A DNA stretch of 64,000 bases from BOG-908 sp963692875 (GCA_965198755.1 OZ240673.1:124001-188000), one strand, 5' to 3'; shown: positions 1 to 8,370, counted from the stretch's first letter. The notes: generated by a model not told the origin, from the letters alone. Made by a program: numbers and translations.

Positions 1-27
1 TTCGTCACCCGCCTGGGCGAGGGCTGA
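1..27 (+). CDS. rplP: 50S ribosomal protein L16, C-terminal end (partial)
   Basis: Only the last eight codons are present (FVTRLGEG, then TGA). The residues fit the usual basic C-terminus of L16, and the position directly before rpmC matches the conserved rplP-rpmC-rpsQ order of the S10/spc operon. The call rests mainly on that order. The stop is 2 nt before the rpmC start, so the two are probably translationally coupled. Confidence 0.75.
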   Translation, partial: FVTRLGEG

Positions 28-29
28 TC

Positions 30-236
30 ATGACCAAGCCTGCCGACATCCGTGCCAAGTCCACCGACCAGCTGAACACCATGTTGCTGGATTTGCGCCG
101 AGAGCAGTTCAACCTGCGCTTTCAGCGTGCCACCGGCCAGAACGAAGGCTCGGCGCGTGTGCGCGACGTACGCCGCGACATCGCGCGCGTGAAAACAATC
201 CTGGCGGAGACGCAGTCTTCCGCCGCCAAAGCCTGA
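30..236 (+). CDS. rpmC: 50S ribosomal protein L29
   Basis: A 68-residue protein of normal L29 length. L29 is a helical hairpin that binds 23S rRNA near the polypeptide exit tunnel. The segment LLDLRREQFNLRFQ around residues 20-33 and the downstream RDIARVKTIL are the characteristic L29 helices. The short Ala/Ser/Lys tail is common in alphaproteobacteria. The ATG follows the rplP stop by 2 nt, and rpsQ starts 15 nt downstream after an AAGGAG ribosome binding site. Confidence 0.95.
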   Translation: MTKPADIRAKSTDQLNTMLLDLRREQFNLRFQRATGQNEGSARVRDVRRDIARVKTILAETQSSAAKA

Positions 237-251
237 AAGGAGCCTTGAGCA

Positions 252-662
252 ATGCCAAGGCGTGTACTCACCGGGCGCGTGACGAGCGACAAGATGGACA
301 AGACGGTCACCGTCCTCGTCGATCGCCGCATCATGCACCCGCTCTACAAGAAGTTCATTCGCCGTTCGAAGAAGTACGCGGCGCATGACGAGGTCAACAC
401 CTGCAAGACGGGCGACACCGTGCGCATCGTCGAGTGCCCCCCGATCTCCAAGCGCAAGACCTGGACTGTGGTCGAGCGCAACGGCGCCGTGCTTGAATCG
501 GCACCGGCAGACGCGCTCGCCGCGATGACAGCGCGCGCCCACGGCAACGTCGGTGCACCACGGACAAGTGCCGGCGCTACGAGCGATGGCGAGACACACG
601 CGAGCGAGGCGCACGCCCCGACCGGTGCCGTGCCCGACGCCTCCGCCAACGCGACCGCATAG
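252..662 (+). CDS. rpsQ: 30S ribosomal protein S17 with a long C-terminal extension
   Basis: Residues 1 to about 80 are a complete S17 (OB-fold, primary 16S rRNA binder): PRRVLTGRVTSDKMDKTVTV at the start and the HDE...GDTVRI...CPPISKRKTW signature in the middle. The protein runs to 136 residues, about 55 more than usual. The extra part is a hydrophilic Ala/Thr/Gly/His/Glu tail with no recognisable domain. The ATG has an AAGGAG about 8 nt upstream. The tail stays in high-GC codon usage and ends 12 nt before rplN, so it is unlikely to be a sequencing frameshift. Confidence 0.93.
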   Translation: MPRRVLTGRVTSDKMDKTVTVLVDRRIMHPLYKKFIRRSKKYAAHDEVNTCKTGDTVRIVECPPISKRKTWTVVERNGAVLESAPADALAAMTARAHGNVGAPRTSAGATSDGETHASEAHAPTGAVPDASANATA

Positions 663-674
663 GAGCGCCGAGCG

Positions 675-1043
675 ATGATCCACGCAGAATCCAACCTGGA
701 AGTCGCCGACAACTCGGGCGCGCGCCGGGTGCAGTGCATCAAGGTGATCGGCGGCAGCAAGCGCAAATTCGCCTCCGTCGGCGACGTCATCGTGGTCTCC
801 GTCAAGGAAGCCATTCCGCGCGGCAAGGTGAAGAAGGGCGACGTGCATCAGGCGGTGATCGTGCGCACCAGCTTCCCGGTGCGCCGTGCGGACGGCAGCG
901 CCATCCGCTTCGACACCAACGCCGCCGTGCTGATCAACAAGCAGCAGGAGCCGATCGGCACCCGCATCTTCGGGCCCGTCGTGCGCGAGCTGCGTGCGAA
1001 GAAGTTCATGAAGATCATCTCGCTCGCGCCTGAGGTGCTGTGA
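675..1043 (+). CDS. rplN: 50S ribosomal protein L14
   Basis: 122 residues, exactly the usual L14 length. It begins MIHAESNLEVADNSGARRV, a highly conserved L14 N-terminus, and ends KFMKIISLAPEVL. L14 is a beta-barrel 23S rRNA binder at the intersubunit bridge and the docking site for RsfS. Its TGA stop overlaps the rplX start (TGATG), which implies translational coupling. Confidence 0.98.
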   Translation: MIHAESNLEVADNSGARRVQCIKVIGGSKRKFASVGDVIVVSVKEAIPRGKVKKGDVHQAVIVRTSFPVRRADGSAIRFDTNAAVLINKQQEPIGTRIFGPVVRELRAKKFMKIISLAPEVL

Positions 1044-1363
1044 TGGCAGCGCGCATTCGCAAGGGTGACCGCGTCGAGGTCATCACCGGCACGGACCGCG
1101 GCAAGCGCGGCGAAGTGCTCGTGGTTATGCCGAAGGAAAACCGTGCCGTGGTGCAGGGTGTCAACATCGCCAAGCGCCATACCAAGGCGTCCGGTATGGG
1201 CCAGCCCGGCGGCATCATCGAGAAAGAGGCGACCATCCACCTCTCCAACATCATGCTGATCGATCCTGCGACGGACAAGCCGACCCGCATCGGCTTCCGT
1301 GTGCTCGACAACGGCACCAAGGCCCGCGTCGCACGTGCGACCGGCAACCTGATCGAAGGCTGA
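1043..1363 (+). CDS. rplX: 50S ribosomal protein L24
   Basis: About 106 residues with an N-terminal KOW motif (RIRKGDRVEVITGTDRGKRG), which nucleates 23S rRNA folding early in 50S assembly. A GTG three bases upstream could also serve. I chose the ATG because it gives the TGATG overlap with rplN and leaves Met-Ala-Ala as the start. rplE follows after 5 nt. Confidence 0.96.
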   Translation: MAARIRKGDRVEVITGTDRGKRGEVLVVMPKENRAVVQGVNIAKRHTKASGMGQPGGIIEKEATIHLSNIMLIDPATDKPTRIGFRVLDNGTKARVARATGNLIEG

Positions 1364-1368
1364 ATCCC

Positions 1369-1959
1369 ATGAGCGAGACAGCAGAACCAACCGCCCGCGC
1401 CAAGCCTCGCCTGCAGGCGCGCTACGCCGAGCACGTGCGTCCCACCATGCAGAAGGAGTTCAACTACAAGAACCCGATGCAGGTGCCGCGGCTGGAGAAG
1501 ATCGTCATCAACATGGGCGTCGGCGAGGCCGCCGGCGACCAGAAGAAGCTAGACGCCGCCGTCGCCGACCTCACGCTCATCGCCGGCCAGCGTCCGGTGA
1601 AAACGATCGCGAAAAAAGCCATCGCCGGCTTCAAGATCCGTGAGGGCCTGCCGATCGGCACCAAGGTCACGCTGCGCCGCGCCCGGATGTATGAGTTCCT
1701 CGATCGCCTGGTCACCATCGCCCTGCCGCGCGTGCGCGACTTCCGCGGCATCTCCGGCAAGGGTTTCGACGGCCGCGGCAATTTCGCCATGGGCCTGAAG
1801 GAACAGATCATCTTCCCGGAGATCGCCTACGACAAGGTCGACGCGGTCCGTGGCATGGACATCGTCATCGTCACCACCGCCAAGACCGACGCCGAAGCCA
1901 AGGCGCTGCTCAAGGCGTTCGACTTGCCGTTCGTCACCGCCGCTGTGGCAGCAAGCTGA
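1369..1959 (+). CDS. rplE: 50S ribosomal protein L5
   Basis: 196 residues against a usual 179; the extra 15-20 residues are an N-terminal Glu/Thr/Pro-rich leader before ARLQARY. The L5 core is clear: NPMQVPRLEKIVINMGVGEA, RAR..EFLDRL and the C-terminal FPEIAYDKVD. L5 binds 5S rRNA and contacts P-site tRNA. A shorter start is not obvious, so the leader is probably real. An 83-nt spacer follows, with GGAGG just before rpsN and no other signal I can see. Confidence 0.96.
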   Translation: MSETAEPTARAKPRLQARYAEHVRPTMQKEFNYKNPMQVPRLEKIVINMGVGEAAGDQKKLDAAVADLTLIAGQRPVKTIAKKAIAGFKIREGLPIGTKVTLRRARMYEFLDRLVTIALPRVRDFRGISGKGFDGRGNFAMGLKEQIIFPEIAYDKVDAVRGMDIVIVTTAKTDAEAKALLKAFDLPFVTAAVAAS

Positions 1960-2042
1960 GTTGAGACACGAGCCCCACCCGACGCAACCGAGTTTAGGAA
2001 AACCCCTGGCGCAGGCCGGCAGGTTCCGGAGGATCACACAGG

Positions 2043-2348
2043 ATGGCTAAGACGTCCGCCGTCAACCGCAACATCAAGCGGGAGGCAATGGCCAAGCGCG
2101 ACCGCAGCAAGCGCAACAAGTTGAAGGCGCAGATGATGGATCGCGACGCCCCCGTCGAGGAGCGTTTCGAGGCCTCGATGAAGCTCGCCCAACTGCCGCG
2201 CAACGGCAGCCGCACCCGCGTGCGCCTGCGCTGCGAGCTCACCGGCCGCGCGCGCTCCAACTACCGCAAGTTCAAGCTCTGCCGCATCGCGTTGCGTGAC
2301 CTGGCCAGCTCGGGTCAGATCCCGGGCATGGTCAAGGCGAGCTGGTAA
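2043..2348 (+). CDS. rpsN: 30S ribosomal protein S14 (zinc-independent type)
   Basis: 101 residues, the long C-minus form of S14 that lacks the CxxC zinc site of the 61-residue form. The sequence has MAKTSAVNRN and the conserved NGSRTRVRLRCELTGR segment. It is needed for late assembly of the 30S head. Preceded by a strong GGAGG at about 2029. The use of the Cys-minus version implies no zinc dependence at this locus. Confidence 0.97.
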   Translation: MAKTSAVNRNIKREAMAKRDRSKRNKLKAQMMDRDAPVEERFEASMKLAQLPRNGSRTRVRLRCELTGRARSNYRKFKLCRIALRDLASSGQIPGMVKASW

Positions 2349-2360
2349 GGATCGCCGCAC

Positions 2361-2756
2361 ATGATGACCGATCCGTTGGGTGACCTGCTCACCCGCATCC
2401 GCAACGCCCAGGGCAGCCGCCACGCCTCCTGCGTCTCGCCCGCCAGCAAGCTGCGCGCCAACGTGCTCGAAGTGCTCAAGCGGGAGGGCTACATCCGCGG
2501 ATTCTCCGCGGAGGAGCTGCGCCCCGGCGTGGCCCAACTGCGCATCGAGCTGAAATACGCCGAGGGCGAACCGGTGATCAAGGAGATCCACCGCGTGTCC
2601 AAGCCGGGCCGCCGGGTGTATTCCAAGATCCAGGAACTGCCGCGCGTCTACGCCGGCCTGGGCGTGTCCATCCTGTCCACGCCGCGTGGCGTGCTGAGCG
2701 ATGCCGAGGCGCGCGTTGCCAATGTTGGCGGCGAAGTCCTCTGCCGCGTGTTCTGA
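2361..2756 (+). CDS. rpsH: 30S ribosomal protein S8
   Basis: 131 residues, normal length. The N-terminus (M)MTDPLGDLLTRIRNAQ and the C-terminus GVLSDAEARVANVGGEVLCRVF are diagnostic. S8 binds the central domain of 16S rRNA and is the usual autogenous repressor of the spc operon. There are two consecutive ATG codons (2361 and 2364), and either could be used. rplF begins 13 nt after the stop with GGGAGG in between. Confidence 0.97.
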   Translation: MMTDPLGDLLTRIRNAQGSRHASCVSPASKLRANVLEVLKREGYIRGFSAEELRPGVAQLRIELKYAEGEPVIKEIHRVSKPGRRVYSKIQELPRVYAGLGVSILSTPRGVLSDAEARVANVGGEVLCRVF

Positions 2757-2769
2757 GGGAGGCACAGAC

Positions 2770-3303
2770 ATGTCTCGCATAGGCAAGTATCCGGTCGACA
2801 TTCCCGCCGGCGTCACCGTCGCCATCGCCGACGGCATGCTGACGGCCAAGGGCAAGCTCGGCGAGCTGCGCATGCCGCTGACCGATCACGTCGAAACCAC
2901 GGTCGAGGACGGCAAGGTCAGCGTCAAGCCGCGCAGCACCGCCGCCCAGGCACGCATGATGTGGGGCACAACGCGGGCCAACATCGCCAACATGATCCGC
3001 GGCGTCTCCACCGGCTACGCCAAGACCATGGAAATCCAGGGCACCGGCTACCGTGCCTCGGTTCAGGGTCCTAACCTGGTGGTCAACCTCGGTTTCAGCC
3101 ATGACGTGGTCTATCCCGTGCCCGCCGGCATCAAGATCACCACGCCGCGCCCCACCGCCATCATGGTGGAAGGCATGGACAAGCGCCAGGTTGGCCAGGT
3201 TGCCGCCGAAATTCGCGGCTATCGCCCGCCGGAGCCCTACAAGGGCAAGGGCGTGCGCTACGACACCGAGACGATCCGCCGCAAGGAAGGCAAGAAGAAG
3301 TGA
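2770..3303 (+). CDS. rplF: 50S ribosomal protein L6
   Basis: 177 residues, normal length, starting MSRIGKYPVDIPAGV. The C-terminal L6 signature PPEPYKGKGVRYDTE is present. L6 sits near the sarcin-ricin loop. A longer frame opens upstream, but the ATG at 2770 follows a GGGAGG and gives the standard N-terminus. Its TGA overlaps the rplR GTG (GTGA), showing coupling. Confidence 0.97.
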   Translation: MSRIGKYPVDIPAGVTVAIADGMLTAKGKLGELRMPLTDHVETTVEDGKVSVKPRSTAAQARMMWGTTRANIANMIRGVSTGYAKTMEIQGTGYRASVQGPNLVVNLGFSHDVVYPVPAGIKITTPRPTAIMVEGMDKRQVGQVAAEIRGYRPPEPYKGKGVRYDTETIRRKEGKKK

Positions 3304-3662
3304 GCGCCCGTATCGACATCAGGCTGCGCCGGCGCCAGCGCCTGCGCTACCAGCTGCGGCAGAAATCCGTCGGGCGCCCGCGCCTCTCGGTGTTCCGCTC
3401 CGGCAAGAACATCTACGCTCAGGTCATCGACGACGCTGCCGGCCGCACGCTGGCCGCCGCCTCCACGCTGGACGCGAGCCTGCGCGAGGGCCTGCGCACC
3501 GGCGCCGACAAGGAGGCAGCCGCCTCCGTCGGCAAGCTGGTGGCCGAGCGGGCGCTGGCCGCCGGCGTCACCCAGGTCGTTTTCGACCGCGGGTCCTATC
3601 TGTATCATGGCCGCGTGCGCGCGCTGGCCGAGGCTGCCCGCGAGGGCGGCCTGTCCTTCTAA
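3300..3662 (+). CDS. rplR: 50S ribosomal protein L18
   Basis: 120 residues. It carries the L18 core LRRRQRLRYQLRQ, RPRLSVFRSGKNIYAQVIDD and the C-terminal FDRGSYLYHGRVRALAEAAREGGL, which bind 5S rRNA. Starts at a GTG overlapping the rplF stop by 4 nt. rpsE starts 11 nt after its TAA. Confidence 0.96.
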   Translation: MSARIDIRLRRRQRLRYQLRQKSVGRPRLSVFRSGKNIYAQVIDDAAGRTLAAASTLDASLREGLRTGADKEAAASVGKLVAERALAAGVTQVVFDRGSYLYHGRVRALAEAAREGGLSF

Positions 3663-3673
3663 GGAAACCGAAC

Positions 3674-4285
3674 ATGGCACGTGAAGCCAGAGAAGGCGGC
3701 GACCGCGGCCGCCGTGGCGACCGCCGCGACGCCCCGCGCGACCGTGACGGCGGCGACGAGCTGGTCGACAAGCTGGTCACCATCAACCGCGTCGCCAAGG
3801 TGGTCAAAGGCGGCCGTCGCTTCGCGTTTGCCGCCCTCGTCGTGGTCGGCGACCAGAAGGGCCGCGTCGGTTACGGCGCCGGCAAGGCGCGCGAGGTTCC
3901 CGAAGCCATCCGCAAGGCCACCGACCGTGCCAAGCGCACGATGATCCGGGTGCCGATGAAGGAAGGCCGCACCCTGCACCACGACAGCTACGGCCATTTC
4001 GGCGCCGGCAAGGTCATCCTGCGCACGGCGGCAGCCGGCACCGGCATCATCGCCGGCGGCCCGATGCGCGCCGTCTTCGAATCCCTCGGCATCGGCGACG
4101 TGGTCGCCAAGTCGCTCGGCAGCCGCAACCCGCACAACATGGTCAAGGCCACCTTCGCCGCGTTGCAGGGTGCGGCCAGCCCGCGCTCGGTCGCCAACCG
4201 CCGCGGCAAGAAGGTCAACGACATCCTCGGCAAGCGCGAGAGTCCCACCGCCGGTGAGCCTGCGCAGGAGGCTACCGATGTCTGA
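3674..4285 (+). CDS. rpsE: 30S ribosomal protein S5
   Basis: 203 residues. An acidic/basic N-terminal tail (about 28 residues rich in Arg, Asp and Gly) precedes the dsRBD-like domain (ELVDKLVTINRVAKVVKGGRRF) and the C-terminal S5 fold (GTGIIAGGPMRAVFE...LGSRNPHNMVKAT). S5 shapes the mRNA entry channel and decoding accuracy. Starts at ATG 3674 after AAGGAAA. Its 3' end overlaps rpmD by 8 nt. Confidence 0.97.
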   Translation: MAREAREGGDRGRRGDRRDAPRDRDGGDELVDKLVTINRVAKVVKGGRRFAFAALVVVGDQKGRVGYGAGKAREVPEAIRKATDRAKRTMIRVPMKEGRTLHHDSYGHFGAGKVILRTAAAGTGIIAGGPMRAVFESLGIGDVVAKSLGSRNPHNMVKATFAALQGAASPRSVANRRGKKVNDILGKRESPTAGEPAQEATDV

Positions 4286-4625
4286 CACCGCCGCCAAGAA
4301 GACCGTCCGCGTCACCCAGACCGGCTCGCCGATCGGCCGCAAGCCGGGCCAGCGCGAGACGCTGGTCGGCCTCGGCCTGAACAAGATCCGCGCGACACGG
4401 GTCCTGGAAGACACGCCCTCGGTCCGCGGCATGATTCGCAAGGTCGCCCACCTGCTGCGCGTCGACGACGTGGTGCACCCGTTCCCGGCCAACCACGATC
4501 CGCAGGTACAGCCCGCCGGCGAGCCCGGGCACGTCCCGCACCACGAGCGCTCGGAGCTCGTCCACCCCGAGCAGGGCGCCCAGCCCGAGGCCGCGCCGTC
4601 CGGGCAGGCCAACGAGAGCAACTGA
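4278..4625 (+). CDS. rpmD: 50S ribosomal protein L30 with a C-terminal extension
   Basis: L30 is normally about 60 residues; this one is 115. The core (VRVTQTGSPIGRKPGQRETL, GLGLNKI, VRGMIRKVAHLLRV) ends near residue 67. A His/Pro/Gln/Glu-rich tail of about 48 residues follows with no known fold. The start overlaps rpsE, and the stop is directly followed by rplO, so the tail is enclosed by coupled ribosomal genes. Confidence 0.92.
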   Translation: MSDTAAKKTVRVTQTGSPIGRKPGQRETLVGLGLNKIRATRVLEDTPSVRGMIRKVAHLLRVDDVVHPFPANHDPQVQPAGEPGHVPHHERSELVHPEQGAQPEAAPSGQANESN

Positions 4626-4626
4626 G

Positions 4627-5127
4627 ATGACCACCACCCAACTCAAACTGAACGAGCTGCGCGACAATCCGGGCGCCCGCCCGAAGTTCAAGCGCCTCGG
4701 CCGCGGCATCGGCTCCGGCAAGGGCAAGACCTCCGGCAAGGGCGTCAAGGGCCAGAAAGCGCGCGAAGGCGTGGCCCTCAACGGCTTCGAAGGCGGCCAG
4801 CTGCCCATCTACCGCCGCCTGCCCAAGCGCGGCTTCCACAACCTGTTCCGCGTGGAGAACGCGCCGGTTAACCTCGGCACGCTCGACAAGGCGATCGAAT
4901 CCGGCCGGCTGCCTGCCGACACCCCGGTCACCGAGGAAGCTCTGCGTGCGGCCGGCCTGGTGCGCGGCGGCAAGGCGGCGCTCGGCGTGCGGTTGCTGGC
5001 CAAGGGAGAGATCACCCGCGCGGTGCACATCACCGTCACCGGTGCGTCGGCGGCTGCGGTGGCGGCTGTCGAGGCGGCTGGCGGGTCGGTGACCGTGGCG
5101 CAGAAAGCGGACGCGCCGGCAAGCTAA
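4627..5127 (+). CDS. rplO: 50S ribosomal protein L15
   Basis: 166 residues with the basic Gly-rich N-terminus (LNELRDNPGARPKFKRLGRG, GSGKGKTSGKGVKGQKAR) that penetrates the 50S core, and the C-terminal globular domain. Starts 1 nt after the rpmD stop. Its TAA is part of the first nucleotides of repeat element R1, which separates it from secY. Confidence 0.97.
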   Translation: MTTTQLKLNELRDNPGARPKFKRLGRGIGSGKGKTSGKGVKGQKAREGVALNGFEGGQLPIYRRLPKRGFHNLFRVENAPVNLGTLDKAIESGRLPADTPVTEEALRAAGLVRGGKAALGVRLLAKGEITRAVHITVTGASAAAVAAVEAAGGSVTVAQKADAPAS

Positions 5128-5260
5128 GCAAGCGCTTCTTCGAAAAAAAGGAGCAAAAAGCTTTCATCACGGCTGTCGCGGCCCTCTCCGGCGAGCGCGC
5201 GACAGCGGAGACAAAAGTTTTTTGGTTCTTTTTTTCAAAAAAGAACTGCTTCCTTGCTTT
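5127..5260 (+). repeat. Element R1, between rplO and secY
   Basis: Two-armed copy. The left arm hairpin is degenerate (one base lost), and the right arm is the intact GTTC type. The core is symmetric, with CTGTCGCGG matched by CGCGACAG. It starts on the rplO stop codon and ends about 40 nt before secY. It interrupts what is usually a continuous spc operon. Confidence 0.9.
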
Positions 5261-5300
5261 TGCCCGATATAAAAAGCCCCTCCAACCCGGGAACCGCTTC

Positions 5301-6671
5301 ATGGCCTCCGCAGCCGAGCAACTGGCCTCCAGCTTCAACCTCGGCACCTTTTCCAAGGCCACCGAGCTCCGCAAGCGTATCTGGTTCACGCTCGCAGCCC
5401 TGATCGTCTACCGCGTCGGCACCTACATCCCGGTCCCCGGCGTGGACGCCGCCGTGATGGGCGAGATGATGCACTCCCACGGCGGCGGCTTCCTGGGCAT
5501 GTTCGACATGTTCACCGGCGGCGCGCTCGGCCGGATGACCGTCTTCGCGCTGAACATCATGCCCTACATCAGCGCCAGCATCATCACCCAGCTGATGACC
5601 ACCGCCATCCCCTCGCTCGAGACGCTGAAGAAGGAGGGCGAGAGCGGCCGCAAGAAGCTCAACCAGTATACCCGCTACCTCACAGTGCTGATCGCGCTGT
5701 TCCAGTCCTACGGCATCTCCGTCGGGCTGGAGAGCATGCACGGCGCGTCCGGCCCTGCGGTCATCGACCCCGGCCTGTTCTTCCGCACCTCCTGCGTCAT
5801 CACCCTGGTCGGCGGCACCATGTTCCTGATGTGGCTGGGTGAGCAGATCACCGCCCGCGGCATCGGCAACGGCACCAGCCTGATCATCTTTGCCGGCATC
5901 GTCGCCAATTTGCCGCACGCGCTGGGCGCGCTGCTGGAACTGGGCCGCACCGGCGCCCTCTCGCCCATCTTCATCATCGCCTTCCTGATCATCGGCGCCG
6001 GCGTCATCGCCTTCATCGTGTTCATGGAGCGGGCGCAGCGCCGCGTCGTCATCCAGTATCCCAAGCGCCAGGTCGGCAGCCGCATGTTCGGCGGCGACAG
6101 CACCCACATGCCGCTGAAGATCAACACCGCCGGCGTCATCCCGCCCATCTTCGCCAGCTCCATCCTGCTGGTGCCGGTCACCATCGCCGGCTTCTCCGCC
6201 AACATGACCGCGCCCGCCTGGGTGCCGCGCTGGCTGGCCGAGGGTGCCTCCAGCGTCGCCAGCCAGCTCGCCCAGGGCCAGCCGCTCTACATGCTGACCT
6301 ACGCGGCGATGATCATCTTCTTCTCGTATTTCTACACCGCCATCGTCTTCAACCCGGAGGAGACGGCGGACAACCTGAAGAAGTATGGCGGCTTCATCCC
6401 CGGCATCCGCCCGGGTGCGAACACCGCCAGCTACTTCGACCACATCCTCATCCGTCTCACCACGCTCGGTGCGCTCTATTTGGTGGCCGTCTGCCTGCTA
6501 CCGCAGATACTGATTACCAAGTACAGCCTCCCGTTCTACTTCGGCGGCACGAGCCTGATGATCATAGTGTCCGTCACCATGGACACCATCACCCAGATGC
6601 AGAGCCACCTGATCGCCCACCAGTACGAAGGGCTGATCCGCAAGAACCGGGTGAAAGGCCGCGGCCGTTGA
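5301..6671 (+). CDS. secY: Preprotein translocase subunit SecY
   Basis: 456 residues, a ten-TM inner membrane channel that forms the SecYEG translocon. Visible hallmarks are the start of TM1 (RKRIWFTLAALIVYRVGTYIPVPG), the plug-side region (GGALGRMTVFALNIMPYISASIITQLM), the cytosolic loop VIQYPKRQVG, and the C-terminal ETADNLKKYGGFIPGIRPG. Separated from rplO by repeat R1. Its TGA overlaps the TTG start proposed for adk. Confidence 0.98.
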   Translation: MASAAEQLASSFNLGTFSKATELRKRIWFTLAALIVYRVGTYIPVPGVDAAVMGEMMHSHGGGFLGMFDMFTGGALGRMTVFALNIMPYISASIITQLMTTAIPSLETLKKEGESGRKKLNQYTRYLTVLIALFQSYGISVGLESMHGASGPAVIDPGLFFRTSCVITLVGGTMFLMWLGEQITARGIGNGTSLIIFAGIVANLPHALGALLELGRTGALSPIFIIAFLIIGAGVIAFIVFMERAQRRVVIQYPKRQVGSRMFGGDSTHMPLKINTAGVIPPIFASSILLVPVTIAGFSANMTAPAWVPRWLAEGASSVASQLAQGQPLYMLTYAAMIIFFSYFYTAIVFNPEETADNLKKYGGFIPGIRPGANTASYFDHILIRLTTLGALYLVAVCLLPQILITKYSLPFYFGGTSLMIIVSVTMDTITQMQSHLIAHQYEGLIRKNRVKGRGR

Positions 6672-7405
6672 GCGCTGGGCCGCCAGGGACCCCGCCACCC
6701 AGCACCCCGCCTTCAAGCCTGGGGTCCCTGAACCTCATCCTGCTGGGGCCGCCTGGCGCGGGGAAGGGGACCCAGGCCAAGCGGCTGGAGCAGCGCCGTC
6801 ACGTCGCCCAAGTCTCCACCGGCGACATGCTGCGCGCCGAGGTCGCCGCCGGCTCGGAGGTCGGCCAACGCGCCAAGGCCATCATGGAGTCGGGCGCCCT
6901 GGTGCCCGACGAGATGATCATCTCCATGCTCGCCACCCGCGTGCGCCAGCCGGACTGCGCCGGCGGCTTCATCCTCGACGGCTTCCCGCGCACCGTCCCG
7001 CAGGCCCAGGCGCTCGACGACATGCTTGCCTCCATGGGCATCGCACTCGACGCCGTCATCGAGTTGCGCGTGGACGACGCCGCCTTGGTGGACCGCATCG
7101 CCGGTCGCTTCACCTGCGCCAAATGCGGCGCCGGCTACCATGACAGTTTCCAGCCCACCCGCACCGACGGCGTCTGCGACTCCTGCGCCAGCCACGACTT
7201 CGTCCGCCGCGCCGACGACCGCCGCGAGACCGTCGCCGCCCGCCTGGACGCCTACCATCGCCAGACCGCCCCCATCATCCCGCACTACCTGAGCCGCGGC
7301 CGCCTGCACGTGGTGGACGGCATGGCGGAGATGGACCAGGTCACCGCGGCAATAGACAGCGTGCTCGAACATCTCCCGCATCGGGAGACGATCACCACAA
7401 GTTGA
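6668..7405 (+). CDS. adk: Adenylate kinase, zinc-type lid
   Basis: Catalyses ATP + AMP = 2 ADP in the cytoplasm. The P-loop GPPGAGKGTQAKRL is at residues 27-40, the AMP site region at FPRTVPQA, and the lid has four cysteines (CAKC and CDSC) typical of zinc-binding Adk. No ATG lies before the core. The TTG at 6668 overlaps the secY stop (TTGA) and gives a 245-residue protein with a Pro/Ser-rich leader of about 20 residues. A later CTG start cannot be excluded. Confidence 0.95.
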   Translation: MSAGPPGTPPPSTPPSSLGSLNLILLGPPGAGKGTQAKRLEQRRHVAQVSTGDMLRAEVAAGSEVGQRAKAIMESGALVPDEMIISMLATRVRQPDCAGGFILDGFPRTVPQAQALDDMLASMGIALDAVIELRVDDAALVDRIAGRFTCAKCGAGYHDSFQPTRTDGVCDSCASHDFVRRADDRRETVAARLDAYHRQTAPIIPHYLSRGRLHVVDGMAEMDQVTAAIDSVLEHLPHRETITTS

Positions 7406-7415
7406 TGCAAGCGCG

Positions 7416-7451
7416 TTGACTTGAGCGCGGCCCGCCTTTAAGTCGGGCCAT
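7416..7451 (+). promoter_or_regulatory. Candidate promoter / inverted repeat in the adk-rpsM gap
   Basis: The 170-nt gap before rpsM contains TTGACT at 7416 followed about 17 nt later by a weak -10-like TAAGTC. It overlaps an inverted repeat GGCCCG...CGGGCC. This may be an internal promoter or attenuator for the rpsM-rpsK-rpoA-rplQ section. Judged by eye only. Confidence 0.3.
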
Positions 7452-7576
7452 CGGCGCAGTCCCCCCGGATATGCGCCATCAATGCATTTCGGTGTGTTCT
7501 CAATCAGTCCTCGGGTTTTGCCCTCGGGCGTAGTTTTCGCGTGGTGCCAGCCGGCATCGCGCAAGGAGTGACGGGC

Positions 7577-7954
7577 GTGGCGCGTATTGCCGGGGTGAAC
7601 ATCCCCACCAACAAGCGGGTGACCATCAGCCTGCGCTACATCTTCGGCATCGGCCCGCAGAAGGCGCAGGACATCTGCACCAAGCTGAACATTCCCGACG
7701 ACCGCCGCGTCAACCAGCTCAGCGACGACGAGATCCTGCGTCTGCGCGAGCTGATCGACCGCGACTACCGCGTTGAGGGCGATTTGCGCCGCGAGTTGGC
7801 GATGAACATCAAGCGCCTGATGGACCTCGGCTGCTACCGCGGCCTGCGTCACCGCCGCGGCCTGCCGGTGCGCGGCCAGCGCACCCACACAAACGCCCGC
7901 ACCCGCAAGGGCAAGGCGGTGGCGATCGCCGGCAAGAAGAAGGTCACCAAGTAG
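7577..7954 (+). CDS. rpsM: 30S ribosomal protein S13
   Basis: 125 residues beginning ARIAGVNIPTNKRV after a GTG start, with AAGGAG 7 nt upstream that decides the start. The frame is open further upstream, but no S13 has that extension. The helix-two-turn-helix signature YFGIGPQKA-like (RYIFGIGPQKAQDIC) and the basic C-terminus GQRTHTNARTRKGK are present. S13 contacts tRNA and protein L5 in the 30S head. Confidence 0.97.
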   Translation: MARIAGVNIPTNKRVTISLRYIFGIGPQKAQDICTKLNIPDDRRVNQLSDDEILRLRELIDRDYRVEGDLRRELAMNIKRLMDLGCYRGLRHRRGLPVRGQRTHTNARTRKGKAVAIAGKKKVTK

Positions 7955-7955
7955 A

Positions 7956-8351
7956 ATGGCGAAGCCGGCAGCCTCCGCGCGTCCGAAGCGCAAAGAGCGC
8001 AAGAACATTATCTCTGGCGTTGCCCACGTGATGGCGTCCTTCAACAACACCATGATCACCATCACCGACGCGCAGGGCAACGCCATCGCCTGGTCGTCCT
8101 CCGGCAGCCAGGGCTTCAAGGGCAGCCGCAAATCGACGCCCTACGCCGCCCAGGTCGCGGCCGAGGACGCCGGCAAAAAGGCGCGCGAGCACGGCATGGA
8201 AACGCTCGAGATCGAGGTGAGCGGCCCCGGCTCCGGCCGCGAGAGCGCATTGCGCGCCCTGCAGGCGGTCGGCTTCTCCATCACCGCCATTCGCGACATG
8301 ACGCCCATCCCGCATAACGGCTGCCGCCCGCGCAAGCGCCGTCGCGTCTAA
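7956..8351 (+). CDS. rpsK: 30S ribosomal protein S11
   Basis: 131 residues of normal length. HVMASFNNTMITITDAQGN and the C-terminal DMTPIPHNGCRPRKRRRV are diagnostic. It forms part of the platform near the mRNA exit site. One nucleotide separates it from the rpsM stop. A 120-nt spacer with an inverted repeat precedes rpoA. Confidence 0.98.
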   Translation: MAKPAASARPKRKERKNIISGVAHVMASFNNTMITITDAQGNAIAWSSSGSQGFKGSRKSTPYAAQVAAEDAGKKAREHGMETLEIEVSGPGSGRESALRALQAVGFSITAIRDMTPIPHNGCRPRKRRRV

Positions 8352-8370
8352 CAACGCGCAGTCATCAGTT

